A stretch of DNA of 64,000 bases from Microvelia longipes (lineage: Eukaryota > Arthropoda > Insecta > Hemiptera > Veliidae): the NCBI GenBank assembly GCA_018340805.1, contig JACMZG010001914.1, positions 25,498,569 to 25,562,568 of the forward strand, read 5' to 3'. Positions 11,237-23,812 of this stretch are shown in pieces. Positions within the stretch are counted from its first letter, which is position 1; each line of letters opens with the position of its first letter. A program made the translations under genes and the position numbers. Below the pieces are notes generated by a model. It saw only the letters and a list, made by a program, of their open reading frames with translations. It was not told the DNA's origin and did no database searches.

Positions 11237-13331
11237 GAAATAATAATCATCAACTGATTTCTCTTTGTGACAAACATTACCCCACTTTTACCTTTCAACA
11301 AGAGTCAAAGGACTTTTTTAAATTTCAAGGTTTAACAAGGGAACTTGAATAAAAGTTACTTTTGAAAAACAAAAATCATAAAGCAATTACGCTATGCGTG
11401 CAGAATTTAATTTCCTGCATCTCTTTTCTTTCTACTTTTCTTATATTTATTAATTAATTCGTTACAAAGTTTAATTTTTAATTATTGATTTGGTAAAGAC
11501 ATTATTCAAAATAAGTTTAAAAGACTACTTAGTAAGAATACACTGCACATTCCTGAATATTGTTCTTCTTTACACAATTATTCTCTCAAAAGTTAAAAAT
11601 TGTCATCACAAGAAACCAAAAATATCCGCTTTATATTGTACAGTAAAATATACTTGCCAAATGATTAAAATAAAATAAAGTTAAAATTTTGGATTCACAG
11701 ACTAATTTTGTTTTGAGTGGAATATTTTTTTTTTCATGACAGTTATAGATAACTAAAAAATCTTTATAATATTTCTCTATATTATAAATAAGTTAAATGT
11801 TTAAAATAAAACCTTACACCTGACTTTTGCAGGAAATGTGCAGTAGAGTCACTTCAGTAGTATTTTGAGACTTTAATTAAAAGGCACGAATCCCATCGTA
11901 GTTATAAATTTTTTTATTAGATTGACGTTGCAATCTCTTAAAATTTGTAATCTATTCCCTGAACTACCTTAGTGTTTAACATTTAATTTCGCCAAGTATT
12001 TTTTTAACATTTATAAGCAACTGTTTAGGCAGTAACTAAGTAAGCTATTAAATTTTGAAGTACATTTCTTTTGAGAATAGAAAAGTTTGATGTTCATAAT
12101 TAAAAAGGAATAAATTATTTACAGTCAAGTAAATAAGTCAGTAAAAAGAACAGTTTATAAAAATTAAAGTGAGGAAACAAAGAAATTGAAAGTAAGCTAA
12201 TTCCTAAAATTTGAATCAATGAATACATCAATACTACCTCAATAGTATAAATACATCAATGATACTTCAAAATATGTAAATTTTTTAATTAAAGAAACCT
12301 TTTTAAAAATTGTATATTATTTTAATTTTACTTTTTTAAACTAAATAACTGGTGATTTTTTTTTTTTAAAATTTTGTTCATTTTTTTTAATATTTATAAT
12401 TGTTTCTCAATTTTACCCTTTTGTACATAATTTGTTACAATCATAATTTAAGATTTTAATGTTAAATAAAATTAATTGTATAATTTTCTAATACATAAAA
12501 ATATTGTTAATCTTAATAAAATATAATTGTAGTATTTGATTTTTCTTTGTTCTTTAGTCCACCAATAACACGACAGGAGATGTTTCGACTTAACTCTTTT
12601 ACAGATATGCCAACATTAAATTATAAAAAAATAAGCATGGTCCTAAACTTGTGAATAAAATTTCTTCAAGCATTAATAACAAAGTTTGTTGTTTCAACCA
12701 AGATTTTGTAATAATTGCACATTTTATATAAATAAAACATAGTAATTTAAAAAAAAAAAAAATTATTTTACATTGTCTATATCACAATACAAATAATCAG
12801 TATGCCATCATCAGTGTATAAATAAACTCAGAGTTTATTTAAACACTGAACATGGCATACTTCCTGAAACGCATCTAATTATTTGTTTAGTGATACTAGA
12901 AAAAAATAATAAAAAAGTTTTTTCAAAAATTGTAGTGTTTTATTTACTACTAGCAGTGATACCCACCCAAGCTTTGCTCAGCAAATATTTTATTAATCAA
13001 AAAACAAATTTTTAATTATTTATTTGAAGACTACAAAAAATAGAAGTTCTTAACTGTAACAGCAAGGAAATTCTTGGTTTAAGATGTTTTTGTCTATCAG
13101 GCAATTCTCAAACTGTGCTTTATGATTACTTGGTAAGTTTCTTGTATCGATAAAAACTGGAAATGGAAATCTTAAATCGTTAGTTTTGACTTTGAACAAG
13201 AATACAATAATATTCTTAACAAAATAAGCAATGAATTGAACAATTCTTAGGCAAATCACAAAATTTTTGAATTACATTAGAACATATCTACACCATTGCT
13301 TTAATTATAGAAATAGCCTTTCTTATGAATA
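11237..13331. other. AT-rich intergenic stretch with a small fold-back
   Basis: No gene is seen. A fold-back lies at about 12798-12865: CAGTATGCCATCATCAGTGT with AAATAAACTC on one side, and GAGTTTATTTAAACACTGAA with CATGGCATACTT on the other. It carries the CTGATGATGG motif on the minus strand found in other fold-backs here. Confidence 0.5.
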
Positions 13332-13713
13332 CAGTGTGTCCCCGGATGGGGTTGACGTTTAATTTCTCCAAAATTTGGGTGATGGGGTAAAATGGGTGAA
13401 TTTTGAAAATTTTTATTTTAAATTTTTTTATGGAAAAATTGTCTCAGGGGGACAATTAAACAATTTTATGAAGAACACTTTTTTTAAAAAAAAGTCAAAA
13501 TTAGGCCTACTTTACTCTTTCTATTGTCTTCCTACTTGTCCATTTTTCAAAAATTGCAGTTTTTCAGTCTACTGTTAACAATAAAAAATAAAAATATGTG
13601 AAAAATCTTGTTTAAAAACATGCAGGAGCTCTTATCAAGAATGACTTTTTTTCAAAAAATGAAATTTTTTGTCATTAACACATACAAGCAACCCCATCTG
13701 GGGACACACTGTG
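13332..13713. mobile_element. Tc1/mariner-like MITE (CAGTGTGTCCCC termini)
   Basis: Terminal inverted repeats CAGTGTGTCCCCGGATGGGG and CCCCATCTGGGGACACACTG bound about 380 bp without coding capacity. TA flanks are visible on both sides, offset by two bases on the right. TA targets and this terminus type suggest the Tc1/mariner superfamily, by inference. A rearranged fragment of the same element is at 15272-15380. Confidence 0.7.
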
Positions 13714-14261
13714 TAACAAATATTTATTGATTTATAATATACAATATATTTGCATAGCTTTTTAAATAATTTTTCAAAATATAATAAAATAAGAAAATAA
13801 AACAATTATATGTCATGAAAATAAACTGATCCTTAAGTAAACTAAATCAATTTTAAACAAAGTTACTGATTTATTTTTTATAAAAATTATATCAATTATT
13901 TATGAAGCTTGGTAGCCTTATCATGAAACCCGCTTTCTCAATGAAACTTAAAATTGACTATTTTGTCCTGAGGTGCTTTAAGTAAAATAATATCTATATA
14001 GCATGATTCATCAAGTAGTTTTCAAGCTGTAATCAATAATTCCTGTAATAAGAATGTTATTTAACTCTATACCCTATATTATTTAAAAACAGATCTCAAT
14101 ACGCATAGAACTTGTTTATTCTGACATATGAAAAGTTGTTAAAAGTTTAGTCATGGTCCGTCAATTAAATTCTGAGCTGTAAGCACTCAAAATTTGTTAA
14201 CATTACGCCCTGATATATGAGTATTCTAAGTTTAAACTTTGGTCTACATCCTTTTTTCAAC

Positions 14262-14269
14262 AGTATATA

Positions 14270-14325
<56 letters not shown>

Positions 14326-14334
14326 ATATAAATA
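14262..14334. repeat. (TA)n microsatellite
   Basis: Nearly pure TA dinucleotide run with occasional TAATA phase shifts, next to the fold-back element that follows. Confidence 0.95.
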
Positions 14335-14350
14335 AATAAAAGCTTTATTT

Positions 14351-14790
14351 AAATAAAAAACAGGTTAATTACACAAAAGTCCTTTATTGTTTAATATATA
14401 ATCACTAAGCTTTCGAAAAAAATTAGTATCATCAGAGTTTAAAAAAATATAAAATAAAAAGACAATTTTTACAAACTACTTCATATTGCACCTTGGTATG
14501 GTTTGTTAAGCTATGTTAAAAAACCGTTAAAAACTGTTACATTGAAGAATTTAAAAAAATCAGTGTTACCCAATAATTTTTTTTAAATTCTTCAATGTAA
14601 ACAGTTTTTTAACGGTTTTTAAACATAGCTTAACAAACCATACCAAGGTGCAATATGAAGTAGTTTGTAAAATTGTATTTTTATTTTATATTTTTTTAAA
14701 CTCTGATGATGACTAATTTTTAGTCGAAAGCTTAGTGATTATATATTTAAACAATAAAGGACTTTTGTGTAATTAACCTGTTTTTTATTT
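14351..14790. mobile_element. 440-bp fold-back element
   Basis: Two inverted arms of about 205 bp (outer AAATAAAAAACAGGTTAATT; inner AGAATTTAAAAAAA) surround a loop of about 15 bases near 14568. The arms are nearly identical, so the element is young or maintained by gene conversion. It has no coding capacity. The right arm contains CTGATGAT-GACTAA-TTT-TTAGTC-GAAAGC (14703-14730), discussed as a ribozyme-like motif. Confidence 0.85.
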
Positions 14791-15264
14791 ATATATTTTT
14801 TTTAAGTCCACAAAAAGAAACTTTTTAATTTTAAAAGCTTTATTGTTCAAGATTTGCAATGGCAAATCTTGAACAATTTATACAATATAAATTGTTCAAC
14901 ATACAAACGTCAATCATAATTTCAAAATGAAAAAAATTCTTCAATTTTATGTACAGGATTTTCCTTTAGTAATTTTTTTTTTTTTTTTTCAAAATCATTG
15001 TCTTCAAGATTTCTAATTTCTGCCGGGAGGTTGTTGAACAGCTAAACTCCTGAGTAAGAGAAACCCGTCTCAGATCTGGTAAGTCTGTTTATATATATTA
15101 TTTTTGTTTCTGGTGTCATGCTGATGAACATCTGACCTTTTAATAAAGCTATTGTCTCTTTTCACATATTTAAGACTATGATAAATGAATATAGCCGTCA
15201 TAGTCATCAGTCTTAATTTTTTAACAGAGGCTTGCACTTAGTCCTTCTTGGGACCTCTGATATT

Positions 15265-15626
15265 ATCCTTACAGTAGACTCAAAAATTGCAATTTTTGAA
15301 AAATTGACAAGTAGGAAGACAATAGAAAGAGTAAAATAGGCTTAATTTTGACTTTTCAAAAAAAAATTGTTCTTCATAAAATTACTACAGCTGATGGACT
15401 GATTTTTGTACAAAGTTTCAACTCTCTAGCGTAAACACTAGAAGCTACGATGATAACAAACACACACACACATGCAGACAGAAAACTTTGAGAAATCCAC
15501 TCAGGAGGCCTTAAAAACACCTGAAAAGAATAATTCGGGTGACATCCTGGATTCAGATTTTTTTTCAAATACTATACATTTTCTATATACCTACAGTATA
15601 TTATATGAGGAAAAGTAAAAAGGAGT
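15265..15626. repeat. Chimeric repeat: MITE fragment joined to fold-back repeat end
   Basis: 15272-15380 is an inverted fragment of the 13332-13713 MITE (it shares GACAAGTAGGAAGACAATAG). It is joined directly to the 3' end of the 5S-like fold-back family. That part runs from GCTGATGGACTGATTTTTGT through GAAAACTTTGAGAAATCCAC to the hairpin near 15580-15620. It looks like insertion followed by deletion. Confidence 0.65.
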
Positions 15627-16934
15627 AGGTTGACAACTGTATGAATAAATTTTTTAATTAAAACTTCTAATACTCAAAAATAATATAAGACAAGAAATTT
15701 TAAAAATTGAAATTAAAAAATAGTACAAAATATATTAAAAATGTCTAATGTTTAATTTACAAATATATTATTTTTATAAAAAATATTAAGAGGCTTCTAG
15801 TGGATTTGAGTAAAAATAAATAGCTGATCCATAAACAAGTTCTAATAGGAAAAGAAGCCATTAGCTGGTAAATGAATAACCATTATATAAAAAATTATAG
15901 ACAAAAAGATTGCTTTAAGAATAATGTTTCTATTTGACGAACTTAAAATAATATATCATCATAATAATAATTATCATAGTCTAATTTTTTCTTCGGAGCC
16001 TGGATAAAGAACTTAAAAATCGGAGGGAAATATAAACATCGGAATTACTCTAATAAAATTTAAGTTTTTTTAATGCCTGGGTTAACTGCTTTGACATCAC
16101 AGGTCCTTAGCAATAACCACTCCATCTACCCGTGATCTCTTAGATCAGTAGTTCCCACCTACTAATCATGTGGGAGAGATTGGACTGTTTTATATAATTC
16201 TTGTAAAATAGTTAATTTTAAATATTGCCAAAGTTTAGTTTATTGTTTTTGATGGTTTTGACAGGTGTGTAATTCAAAATCAAATCAAATAAAAAATTAT
16301 ACATTATCTGGGCATTTGAACATCAGAGAAGTTGGACTTAAATAGAGAGGGTGGTCAACACATAATACTGACCCCAGCACTGAGTAGCCACTCTGGTAGC
16401 TAAAAAAATAATTATTTATGTCAAAACACACGTTTACTTCTTCTTAAAAAAAAAGAATTTCTTTCAGCTAGTTTTCGTAGTTTAAATTGCTGGGCAACCA
16501 ATAATATTTGTTCATTACAGATGTATTTTAACAATAATTGTCAAACCATAATTGTAAATAAATTATTTTTATTCAAAATTAATTTAAATTGATATCAAAA
16601 TTATTAATTAATATAAAAGTTTTATTGACATGTTCTTATTTGTTTAATTTGATGGTGCATTCAGTATCTTAAGGGCTCAAGCCGTAACTTTTAACTGCCA
16701 TTAATTTCTATGATAAAAACAACTAGGGATTTTATGATATTAAATGAGCCTCATAATAAATATAAAAGTATAAAATGTAATAGAGTTCATGAGCAGTTAG
16801 TAAAAAGGCAGGATTATCAGGTGAATTAAACCTGTTAGTTACTTATTTGTCCTTAGTGGCCACCCAGTACTGCAGTTGTTTCCCTTATTGACCACCTGTT
16901 ACTGTTTATTCCACAATCTTTACGAAGGTTATAT
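15627..16934. other. Intergenic stretch, nothing recognised
   Basis: I see no coding exon or named repeat. The last 8 bases (GGTTATAT, 16927-16934) are the target duplication of the hAT element that follows. Confidence 0.5.
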
Positions 16935-18351
16935 CAGTGGTTCTCAACGTGGGCAATATCACCCCCTGGGGGCGATGAGACATAAGGGCAATTAAGAGGT
17001 TGTAATGGGCCAATGTCGGAGGTTGAGAGCAAAAATATCCATATAGTTTTTGACATTTTGAAAACAAAACAAGGCAGATTACATGATTTCACAAGCCGAT
17101 TATTAAGGTAAGGTGCTGTTTGCTAATCTACAAAACAGCACCCTATTTCCCCATTTGAGAGAGTTTTGTCAAACTAGCTACACTCGCATCAAGAACAATG
17201 TATGGCTTTTATTCTACTAATACAGCATTAAAAGGTCTTTTTGGTATTCACATGCTAGAACAAGTACGATGAATGATACATTTGCTTAGAACTAATCTGT
17301 TTTTTGAGAGTAACAGAGCATTCCTAAGTCTGAGTACGACGATAACGATTTGCTTGTTTGTAAGGTTTTGCACTGATGATGGCCTCTAGTTAGGTTGAAA
17401 GCGATTTGCCAATAAAGTTTTATTTTGTGTAGAGACTTCTTTTCTTTCATTATTTAACTTACTTTCAATTCAGACATTACTTTTTTGATACTCAAACCAA
17501 CTCTTGACAAAAACGCAAATGGGAAAACCATGACACCTATACACATCATAATAAAAGACACAAAGAATCATAATGTCAGATGACTCACTCACATACCTGA
17601 CTTCTCAGGGTCACGGCCTTGACTCAGTACACATTCCTTACAAAAATCCTCTCCTACTCCCTTCCTTATCTTCAGAGTGTTCGTCGTGCTCATTGAGACT
17701 AGAAGTTATTCACTGATAACTTTATTAATTGAGAGCCCAAACCATCCAGGAATATTCTTATTCAAAGCATAGAAGCCCCTCTTCTAAACAACATGCAAGG
17801 CCAAAAGCATAGCATCAAAAATGCAATTTTTCAAAATAAAAACAAAAAGTTTGGCTCGTTTCGCTTGCATTTGAGGTTGATTATTACCACTGCTGGTCAT
17901 CGGCAATTCATTAAAATTTGAAGGGAAAACTGTTTATGGTTATGCTAAACTTGCAATTAGGAACCCTTTCTGAAAAATAATTGCTACAATATTTTTAACA
18001 TCTTTTTACATTTATACTAAATTTTAATTTTTAGGGAGTAGCAAAATGCACCTTTAATTATTAGACATGTTAGAATTACTAAATTTTCCCCTCTTTGTGA
18101 AACAATGACTTTCTTTTGTAGTGATGCTCTTTTCTTTATACCTTGTTATGACAATTTTTTATTGGCTTAACCTGCAAATAGTAATAGTTCACAACATCTT
18201 TAAAATGAACAAGCTTGGTATATAATATGAACACGAACGTAATCTTTTTTAATGTGTACCTTGCCCTCTGCCGAATAATAAGGGGAGGGGGCAATGGAAA
18301 CTTTTACAGTCTGAAAGGGGGCAACAATTGAAAAAAGGTTGAGAACCACTG
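16935..18351. mobile_element. 1.4-kb non-autonomous hAT element (CAGTGGTTCTCAAC termini)
   Basis: It begins CAGTGGTTCTCAACGTGGGC and ends AAAAGGTTGAGAACCACTG, the classic terminus of ZBED-type hAT transposons of animals. It is flanked by a perfect 8-bp duplication GGTTATAT (16927-16934 and 18352-18359). There is no open frame of transposase size, so it is a non-autonomous or decayed copy. It contains a CTGATGAT-stem-GAAAGC motif at 17373-17402, possibly from a nested repeat. It lies just downstream of the APC10 stop codon. Confidence 0.88.
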
Positions 18352-18636
18352 GGTTATATGATCAGTGATCAGGGCACTCCTAAATATTTTTACATAATAT
18401 TAGATAAATACTGACAAATATATTTTCAGTTTTCGATAAGATAGATGAGTAATTAGACAGTATGTTTTGTCTCATAGGCGTTTTTGAAATCCTTTATTTC
18501 CAGTTATAACGTCCATGTTGTTCTTACCAGGCTATAACCTGAGGACTAAAAAGCCAAAAATGGTTACGTCTGTAATTAAACCTACTTATATCACAGCGAT
18601 TGATTAACAAAGGTGCTCCATCAGTAAAGACAACTT

Positions 18637-18798
18637 CTACCGTATAACCGTATGTTGTAAGAAATCTGTGGTGGTGAAATTTCTGGGATCTCCAGGTATA
18701 GGTGTGAGTGCTGGGATTTTGACTTCAGCAGGGCTGTGAACAAGAATTTGCCTTATGTGACAATCTCTCCCATTTTGATGATTTGATAATACAGCCAC
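18637..18798 (-). CDS. APC10: APC10 exon 4 (C-terminus, IR tail)
   Basis: Acceptor TTTACAG, phase 0. It encodes VAVLSNHQNGRDCHIRQILV and continues to HTVIR with stop TAG (18637-18639). NHQNGRD and the terminal Ile-Arg are the most conserved parts of the family. Confidence 0.96.
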   Translation of the reverse strand: MAVLSNHQNGRDCHIRQILVHSPAEVKIPALTPIPGDPRNFTTTDFLQHTVIR

Positions 18799-18856
18799 CT
18801 GTAAACAATAAAAAAAGATAATATACTGAATTACCATAAGTTCCTTTTAAGTGAAT

Positions 18857-18899
18857 CAATATGTTACCCCCTACAAATACAGTAGGGGGTAACATATTG
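18857..18899. repeat. Short inverted repeat beside APC10 exon 4
   Basis: Perfect 18-19 bp arms (TCAATATGTTACCCCCTAC and its complement) around an 8-base loop, 59 bases from the splice acceptor. It would form a stable hairpin in the intron RNA. Confidence 0.8.
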
Positions 18900-19721
18900 A
18901 CTCCCTTTTTAATTATTGCCATTGGTATGTTTTAATTTTACTATGTTATTTAATGTATTTTGTTTTATGTGACGATGTTGAGCTTCGCTCAGCAAAACGT
19001 TTCAAAAGTTTATAATTGTCGAATGAATTAACTAATTAATAATAATTAATTAATAAAACAGGAGTGCAGTCTTCATTAATTTTAATTATCTTATCTTGAT
19101 TATCAGTTCAAGAAATTTACTATTTTATAATATAAATTCAAGTTTTTTTTATCATGACCTTGACTATTGTCACAGTTTTGTCTCAATAACATCACATTAT
19201 TTAGACATGATTTATTTACAGCATATTAAAGCTTACAGGCGACAATCAAAATAAAGACAGGATTAAAAAAATTGGGTATGGGGTACCTCAGAACTTTTCT
19301 TCATCACATGAGATTCGCTACGCTCATCCTCCCTGCCTCGAACTCGCTTTGCTCGTCCTCAGAATACAAAATTCACCATTTATACTGCATTAAGTCTTCG
19401 GACTTGCTTCGCTCGTCCTTAGACAGTAAATGCATACTTTTTATTCTCAGTGGTCACCCATACAGCACTGACCACGATTAATGCTGCTTAATTTTTATGT
19501 TAACAAAAATCATGGATATACTTATCATATTGAAACGAAACTTAGTGCACTTATTTAATAAGTAAAGATAAACACTTGTACTGAATTTCAAATCAATTGA
19601 ATCATTTTCTGATTTTTTAAATTTTTTTAAAAAATGTACACAATTCATTCAATAAAAATGTAACTAATGCTGAAAATGAGATGAAACTTAGCATATATGT
19701 TAATCTTATAAATGGCTACAT

Positions 19722-22700
19722 TAGGGTGGCCCTTAGCTATAGGGGTGAAAAAAAATGTTAGAAATGTTGTGCTCCCAACCCCTAATTTTGTTCGAATATA
19801 TGAAAAAAAAATCCATAAAAATTTTAGCCCGATCGGAGGTGATTAACAGGTGCCGTCGGGCCTTTGAAGTTTTACAGGTGTCAAAATTCGTCAAAATTCG
19901 TCAAAATTGTGATTTTCGTGACAAATTTTTTTTCTGTGATTTTTTTCATTATTTTCTAAGTAAAAACAATACTTAATCCACTAATTAGACACTATGAACT
20001 TACCATTATGATTTGAAATCATCTTAGTTTGTACTTAATCTGACATTTAATGGTGGACATATATATTTTTTCTGAACATTTTTTTAAAAAACATTTTTTT
20101 TTCTCAACACTGCAGAGTATAACTTATATAATATGTTTTTTTGTTATCAATTCATTGACATATTATGTTCTTGTATACTGTTTTCTATAATTTAAGACCA
20201 TTAATTGGTTATTTATACCAAAATTAGCAGACCTAATGTGAAACATACAAAACACTGTCATCCTATCTCGCAGTAGGTGAAATCTAAGTAATGAGTATAA
20301 TAGTCCAATTCAGTTTCAATTTTTTGTTGGTTTAAATTTATTTTCAAACAAGCCATTATTCAAACAAGCCCCCTTTGCTTAAAACCCCTCCCCTGTTCCC
20401 TTACCAAATTTATTAACCATTAACAAATGGTTAATAATTTTTTTAGTACAGCATTGCAAAGTTTTAAATCTATAGTCTCGTTATTAACTAATGATTGAAT
20501 AAATTGCAAATAAATCTTTAAACAATAGATCGCCTTCGACATCCATCTTGCATGGCTAATAGCACCTGGCTTTCAAAATGACACTCCTCGAGGCGGGGTC
20601 TCTCCTAGAAAAATCACTGCCAGCTCCATTAGCTCCCTGTAATCTTCTCTCAATTGTTTTTCTTTTAAACTTTTTAAAAAGAAGTCAAGCATATCTCTTC
20701 TTAAACTTCTGGGACATCCTCCTTCAATACCAGAAGACAATTTTTTTGGGTTTATCTGACCCCATGAGTTTCTGAACCTAGAAAACAGTGGAACGTCTGG
20801 CCCAAAAGTCGGTCCCACCAATTCATTGAATACACCCTTCAACACCACTTCAAATATGTGGTGCCTACAAGGCAGGTATAGAAAATCCTTTTCTAAGAGG
20901 TTCTCAATATTTCTGCAAGCTTCATTGTTCTTACCGGTGTTCGAAGCCGTGGTGTCAAAACACATTGCTTGGACTGAATCCTCAGTCCAATGAGGACTGA
21001 AGTCCTCATTCTTCAAGACATTTATAGACTGCTGCGGCTTATTCTGCTCCAGTAGCCTGTGGTATACTCGGAGCTCCTATCAACTTGTCTTTTACGCCAT
21101 ATGAAATAAGAACTGCCAACCTCTCTATCTTATTGTCTTTTGTAATATTAGGATGAAGCTTCCCATCCCAATGCACAACAGCACACTGATTGCTATCAAT
21201 ACTAAAGGTTTTTAACATTTCCTTGTATCTAAGAATCCTTAACTGGGATCGTTTACGGCTCATTGAATTTCTGTTAATTATCAAGTCCTTTGTATCATGG
21301 CCTAACGCTTCTGCTGTGGTAACTAATACATGAACAGCATCTCTGTCCCTAACTTTGCACCTATCTAACGTTGGTGCTAGGCGATCATTAAAAAAATCAA
21401 CAGTTCCTCTAAAACCCAACGACGAAGGAAAAACTGCATCAGAGACAAGCTCATCTGAAACTCCCTCATTGTCTTCTGTGCTACTACTGCTTCTGGTGCT
21501 TGGTAGCAATTCCGCAAACAAACTAGATCGATCAATATCCTCCAAGCATCGAGTTTTTCAATGGACCTCTTCCTCCTTCCGCTCTGCAGTTCTCTATTCT
21601 GCCCTGTATAAATTAATGTCAACTCCCAGCATAACACCAGGTCGCCCCTTCATTTTTTTTTTATTCAGGTCGCCCTGGATTTTTATTTGATTTTCGGCGT
21701 CACTATGGGCAATATCAAATAAATCATCCAGCCTGTCTGTAAAAGCAAAACAACTACTGATAGCAAACTCAGTCGTTTTAGAAGAATTTTTCTGAAGACA
21801 ACAACAATGGTTAGAACGAAGAACTCTCACTTGTCATTTTATAACTCAAACAAACAACTTAAACCAAACACTTGATTTAAAAAAGAAATTAAAATATTTT
21901 ATGGTGACAGTTTTCTGAACCAAGACTGGAACTTTTTTTAAGTAAGTCAAAGGAAATAAAATGATTCATTCATAGTACCCCTGCTTAGATCACTTCCATC
22001 TTGCATGGTATTTTCCCTGACTCATCTGTAATCCTTAAGTGGACACTAGGGTTATTTTACCTGAAAGTATTTTGGTAAACAAGTTTGTGTCAATTACTAA
22101 TGTATTAATAACTCTATTCAAAGTTATAACCTATCTCCTTTCTTTATTGTATTCATTTTTTGTGAAAATGTATATTTTATAATCTAAAGAAAGAAGAGGG
22201 AAGGTCAGCAAGGGGGGGGGGGGTTACACACTAAGTTGCAGATGTCACAATAATGGCTTGTTTGAAAATAAATTTAAACCAACAAAAAATTGAAAATTCT
22301 TGAAACTGAATTGGACTATTATGCTCATTACTTAGCTTTCACCTACTGCGAGATAGAATGACAGTGTTTGTATGTTTCACATAGGTCTGCTAATTTTGGT
22401 ATAAAAACCAATTAATGGTCTTAAATTATAGAAATCAGTATACAAAGAACATAATATGTCAATGAATTGATAACAAAAACATATTATATGAGTTTATACT
22501 TTGCAGTTTAGAGAAAAAAAATGTTTTTTAAAAATTTTTTCAGAAAAAATATATATGTCCACCATTAAATGTCAGATTAAGTACAAACTAAGATGATTTC
22601 AAATCATAATGGTAAGTTCATAGTATCTAATTAGTGGATTAGGTATTGTTTTTACTTAGAAAATAATGGAAAAAATCACAGAAAAAAAATTTGTCACGAA

Positions 22701-22872
22701 AATCACAATTTTGACGAATTTTGACACCTGTAAAACTTCAAAAGCCCGGCGGCACCTGTTAATCACCTCCAATTGGGCTAAAATTTTTATGGAATTTTTT
22801 TTTTATATATTCGAACAAAATTAAGGGTTGGGAGCAAAGAACAAAGAAAGTTTATTTTTAAGGGCCACCCTA
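19722..22872 (-). mobile_element. 3.15-kb hAT-like transposon with about 630-bp terminal inverted repeats
   Basis: The ends are TAGGGTGGCCCTTA and TAAGGGCCACCCTA, flanked by a perfect 8-bp duplication GGCTACAT (19714-19721 and 22873-22880). The inverted repeats reach inward to about 20360 and 22245, for example TAATGGTGGACATATATATT against its complement. That is far longer than the tens of bases usual for hAT. The 1.9-kb centre carries a transposase relic on the minus strand (20573-21830). The 8-bp duplication and the T/CAGGG-like terminus argue for the hAT superfamily; this is inference. The element sits in APC10 intron 3. Confidence 0.88.
20573..21545 (-). pseudogene. Transposase relic of the long-TIR transposon
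   Basis: Two overlapping-frame pieces form one decayed transposase. The upstream piece (21545 to 21039) carries VHWDGKLHPN and ERLAVLISYGV. The downstream piece (about 21045 to 20573) carries MCFDTTASNTGK, DFLYLPCRHHIFEVVLKGVF and GPTFGP..LFSRF. DTTASNTG and CRHHI..VL recur in a transposase family of arthropods and cnidarians that I recognise by pattern, but I cannot give a formal name. The two pieces differ by one frame at about 21017-21045, where the first runs into TAA after GAE. A further N-terminal fragment lies at 21594-21830 in another frame, so there are at least two lesions. The C-terminus after GVSF looks short, and the copy is presumably inactive. Confidence 0.75.
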
Positions 22873-23587
22873 GGCTACATACGTACTAAATCTCAATCCG
22901 ATCGCATTATTTTTCAGCGTTTTATATTTTTTAAAATTTTCGCTGTGCAATTATTGCAAGTTAATGACGTCATAAAAAAAATATTTTCTAAATGGCACAA
23001 CTACAGCAGTAGGCTGATTTTTGTGCGAAATTTCAACTTTCTAGCATGAATACACTGGGCGCTACGATGATAACAAACACACACATACAGACAGACAACT
23101 GATTAAAAATCACTCAGGAAGCCTTTAAAACACCAGAAACGGATGATTCCGGTTTCATCCTGGTTTCAGATTTTGTTGCAAACACAATACTTTTCCTATA
23201 TACCTACGGTATAAATGAGGAAAAGTAAAAATTCAAGCTATTCTTAAGAAACTATAAACCCTGTATATAAAATCTAAGCTTCACTTGTGTATTACTTAAT
23301 AAGATATAATCAGGTATCATATGACACAATGAGCAAGTTGTAAAGAATCAAGACAAACTAGCGAAAATCAATGATAACTCCAACCAGACTAAGGCCATTT
23401 AATCTTCCAGCAGTATGCTAAAAATTAAAAATTACTATCGAAGCCTGTTTAGAAAACTCTAAAGTAATTATTTATTTTTTATATATATTTCCGGGTTTTT
23501 TTTTTATCTTCTACTTGATGTACGTATTTTAAGGGCAGTTTAGAATTTTATTATGAGTTTAGGAGTGCTTGTATCTCAATGTAATCA

Positions 23588-23665
23588 ATGTAGATGATCT
23601 ACATTGACGCGGTCACCACCGGAAGACCTAAATCTTCATGTCAATAACCACGGAAGCCTACTCAG
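23588..23665 (-). repeat. End fragment of the 28.7-kb fold-back element
   Basis: It shares TACATTGACGCGGTCACCAC, CGGAAGACCTAAATCTTCAT and GGAAGCCTAC with the right arm at 28820-28900. It is a lone arm without its partner. Confidence 0.75.
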
Positions 23666-23812
23666 TTTATTAAGATATTATAAATATGTGGAGACAAAAG
23701 AGCAAAGAGTTGGTCAGTTGGAAGTATAATATGATACTTTTCTCTGTATCTGGTATCTAAAAATAAATAAACCAGGTAATTTTTTCTAATATAAATAAAT
23801 AAAACAAACTAA

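Larger units (their letters stand above)
19264..23232 (+). repeat. Fold-back repeat copy split by a hAT-like transposon
   Basis: The left part (19264-19721) has the GGTACCTCAGAACTTTTC end, GCTTCGCTCGTCC blocks and a 5S-like module (-) at about 19448-19500. The right part (22873-23232) resumes with GGCTACATACGTACTAAATC, TTAATGACGTCATAAAA and CAACTACAGCAGTAGGCTGA. It ends in the hairpin TACTTTTC... GAGGAAAAGTA at about 23188-23228. Removing 19722-22872 and one 8-bp duplicate restores the family order seen at 61395-62155. The fold-back copy is therefore older than the hAT insertion. Confidence 0.85.

Noticed and set aside
16935..18351. Coding transposase in the CAGTGGTTCTCAAC hAT element
   Set aside because: No frame of useful length and no ZBED or RNRL motif could be read.
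21355..21690. 111-residue plus-strand frame over the transposase relic
   Set aside because: Antisense shadow of the minus-strand transposase.
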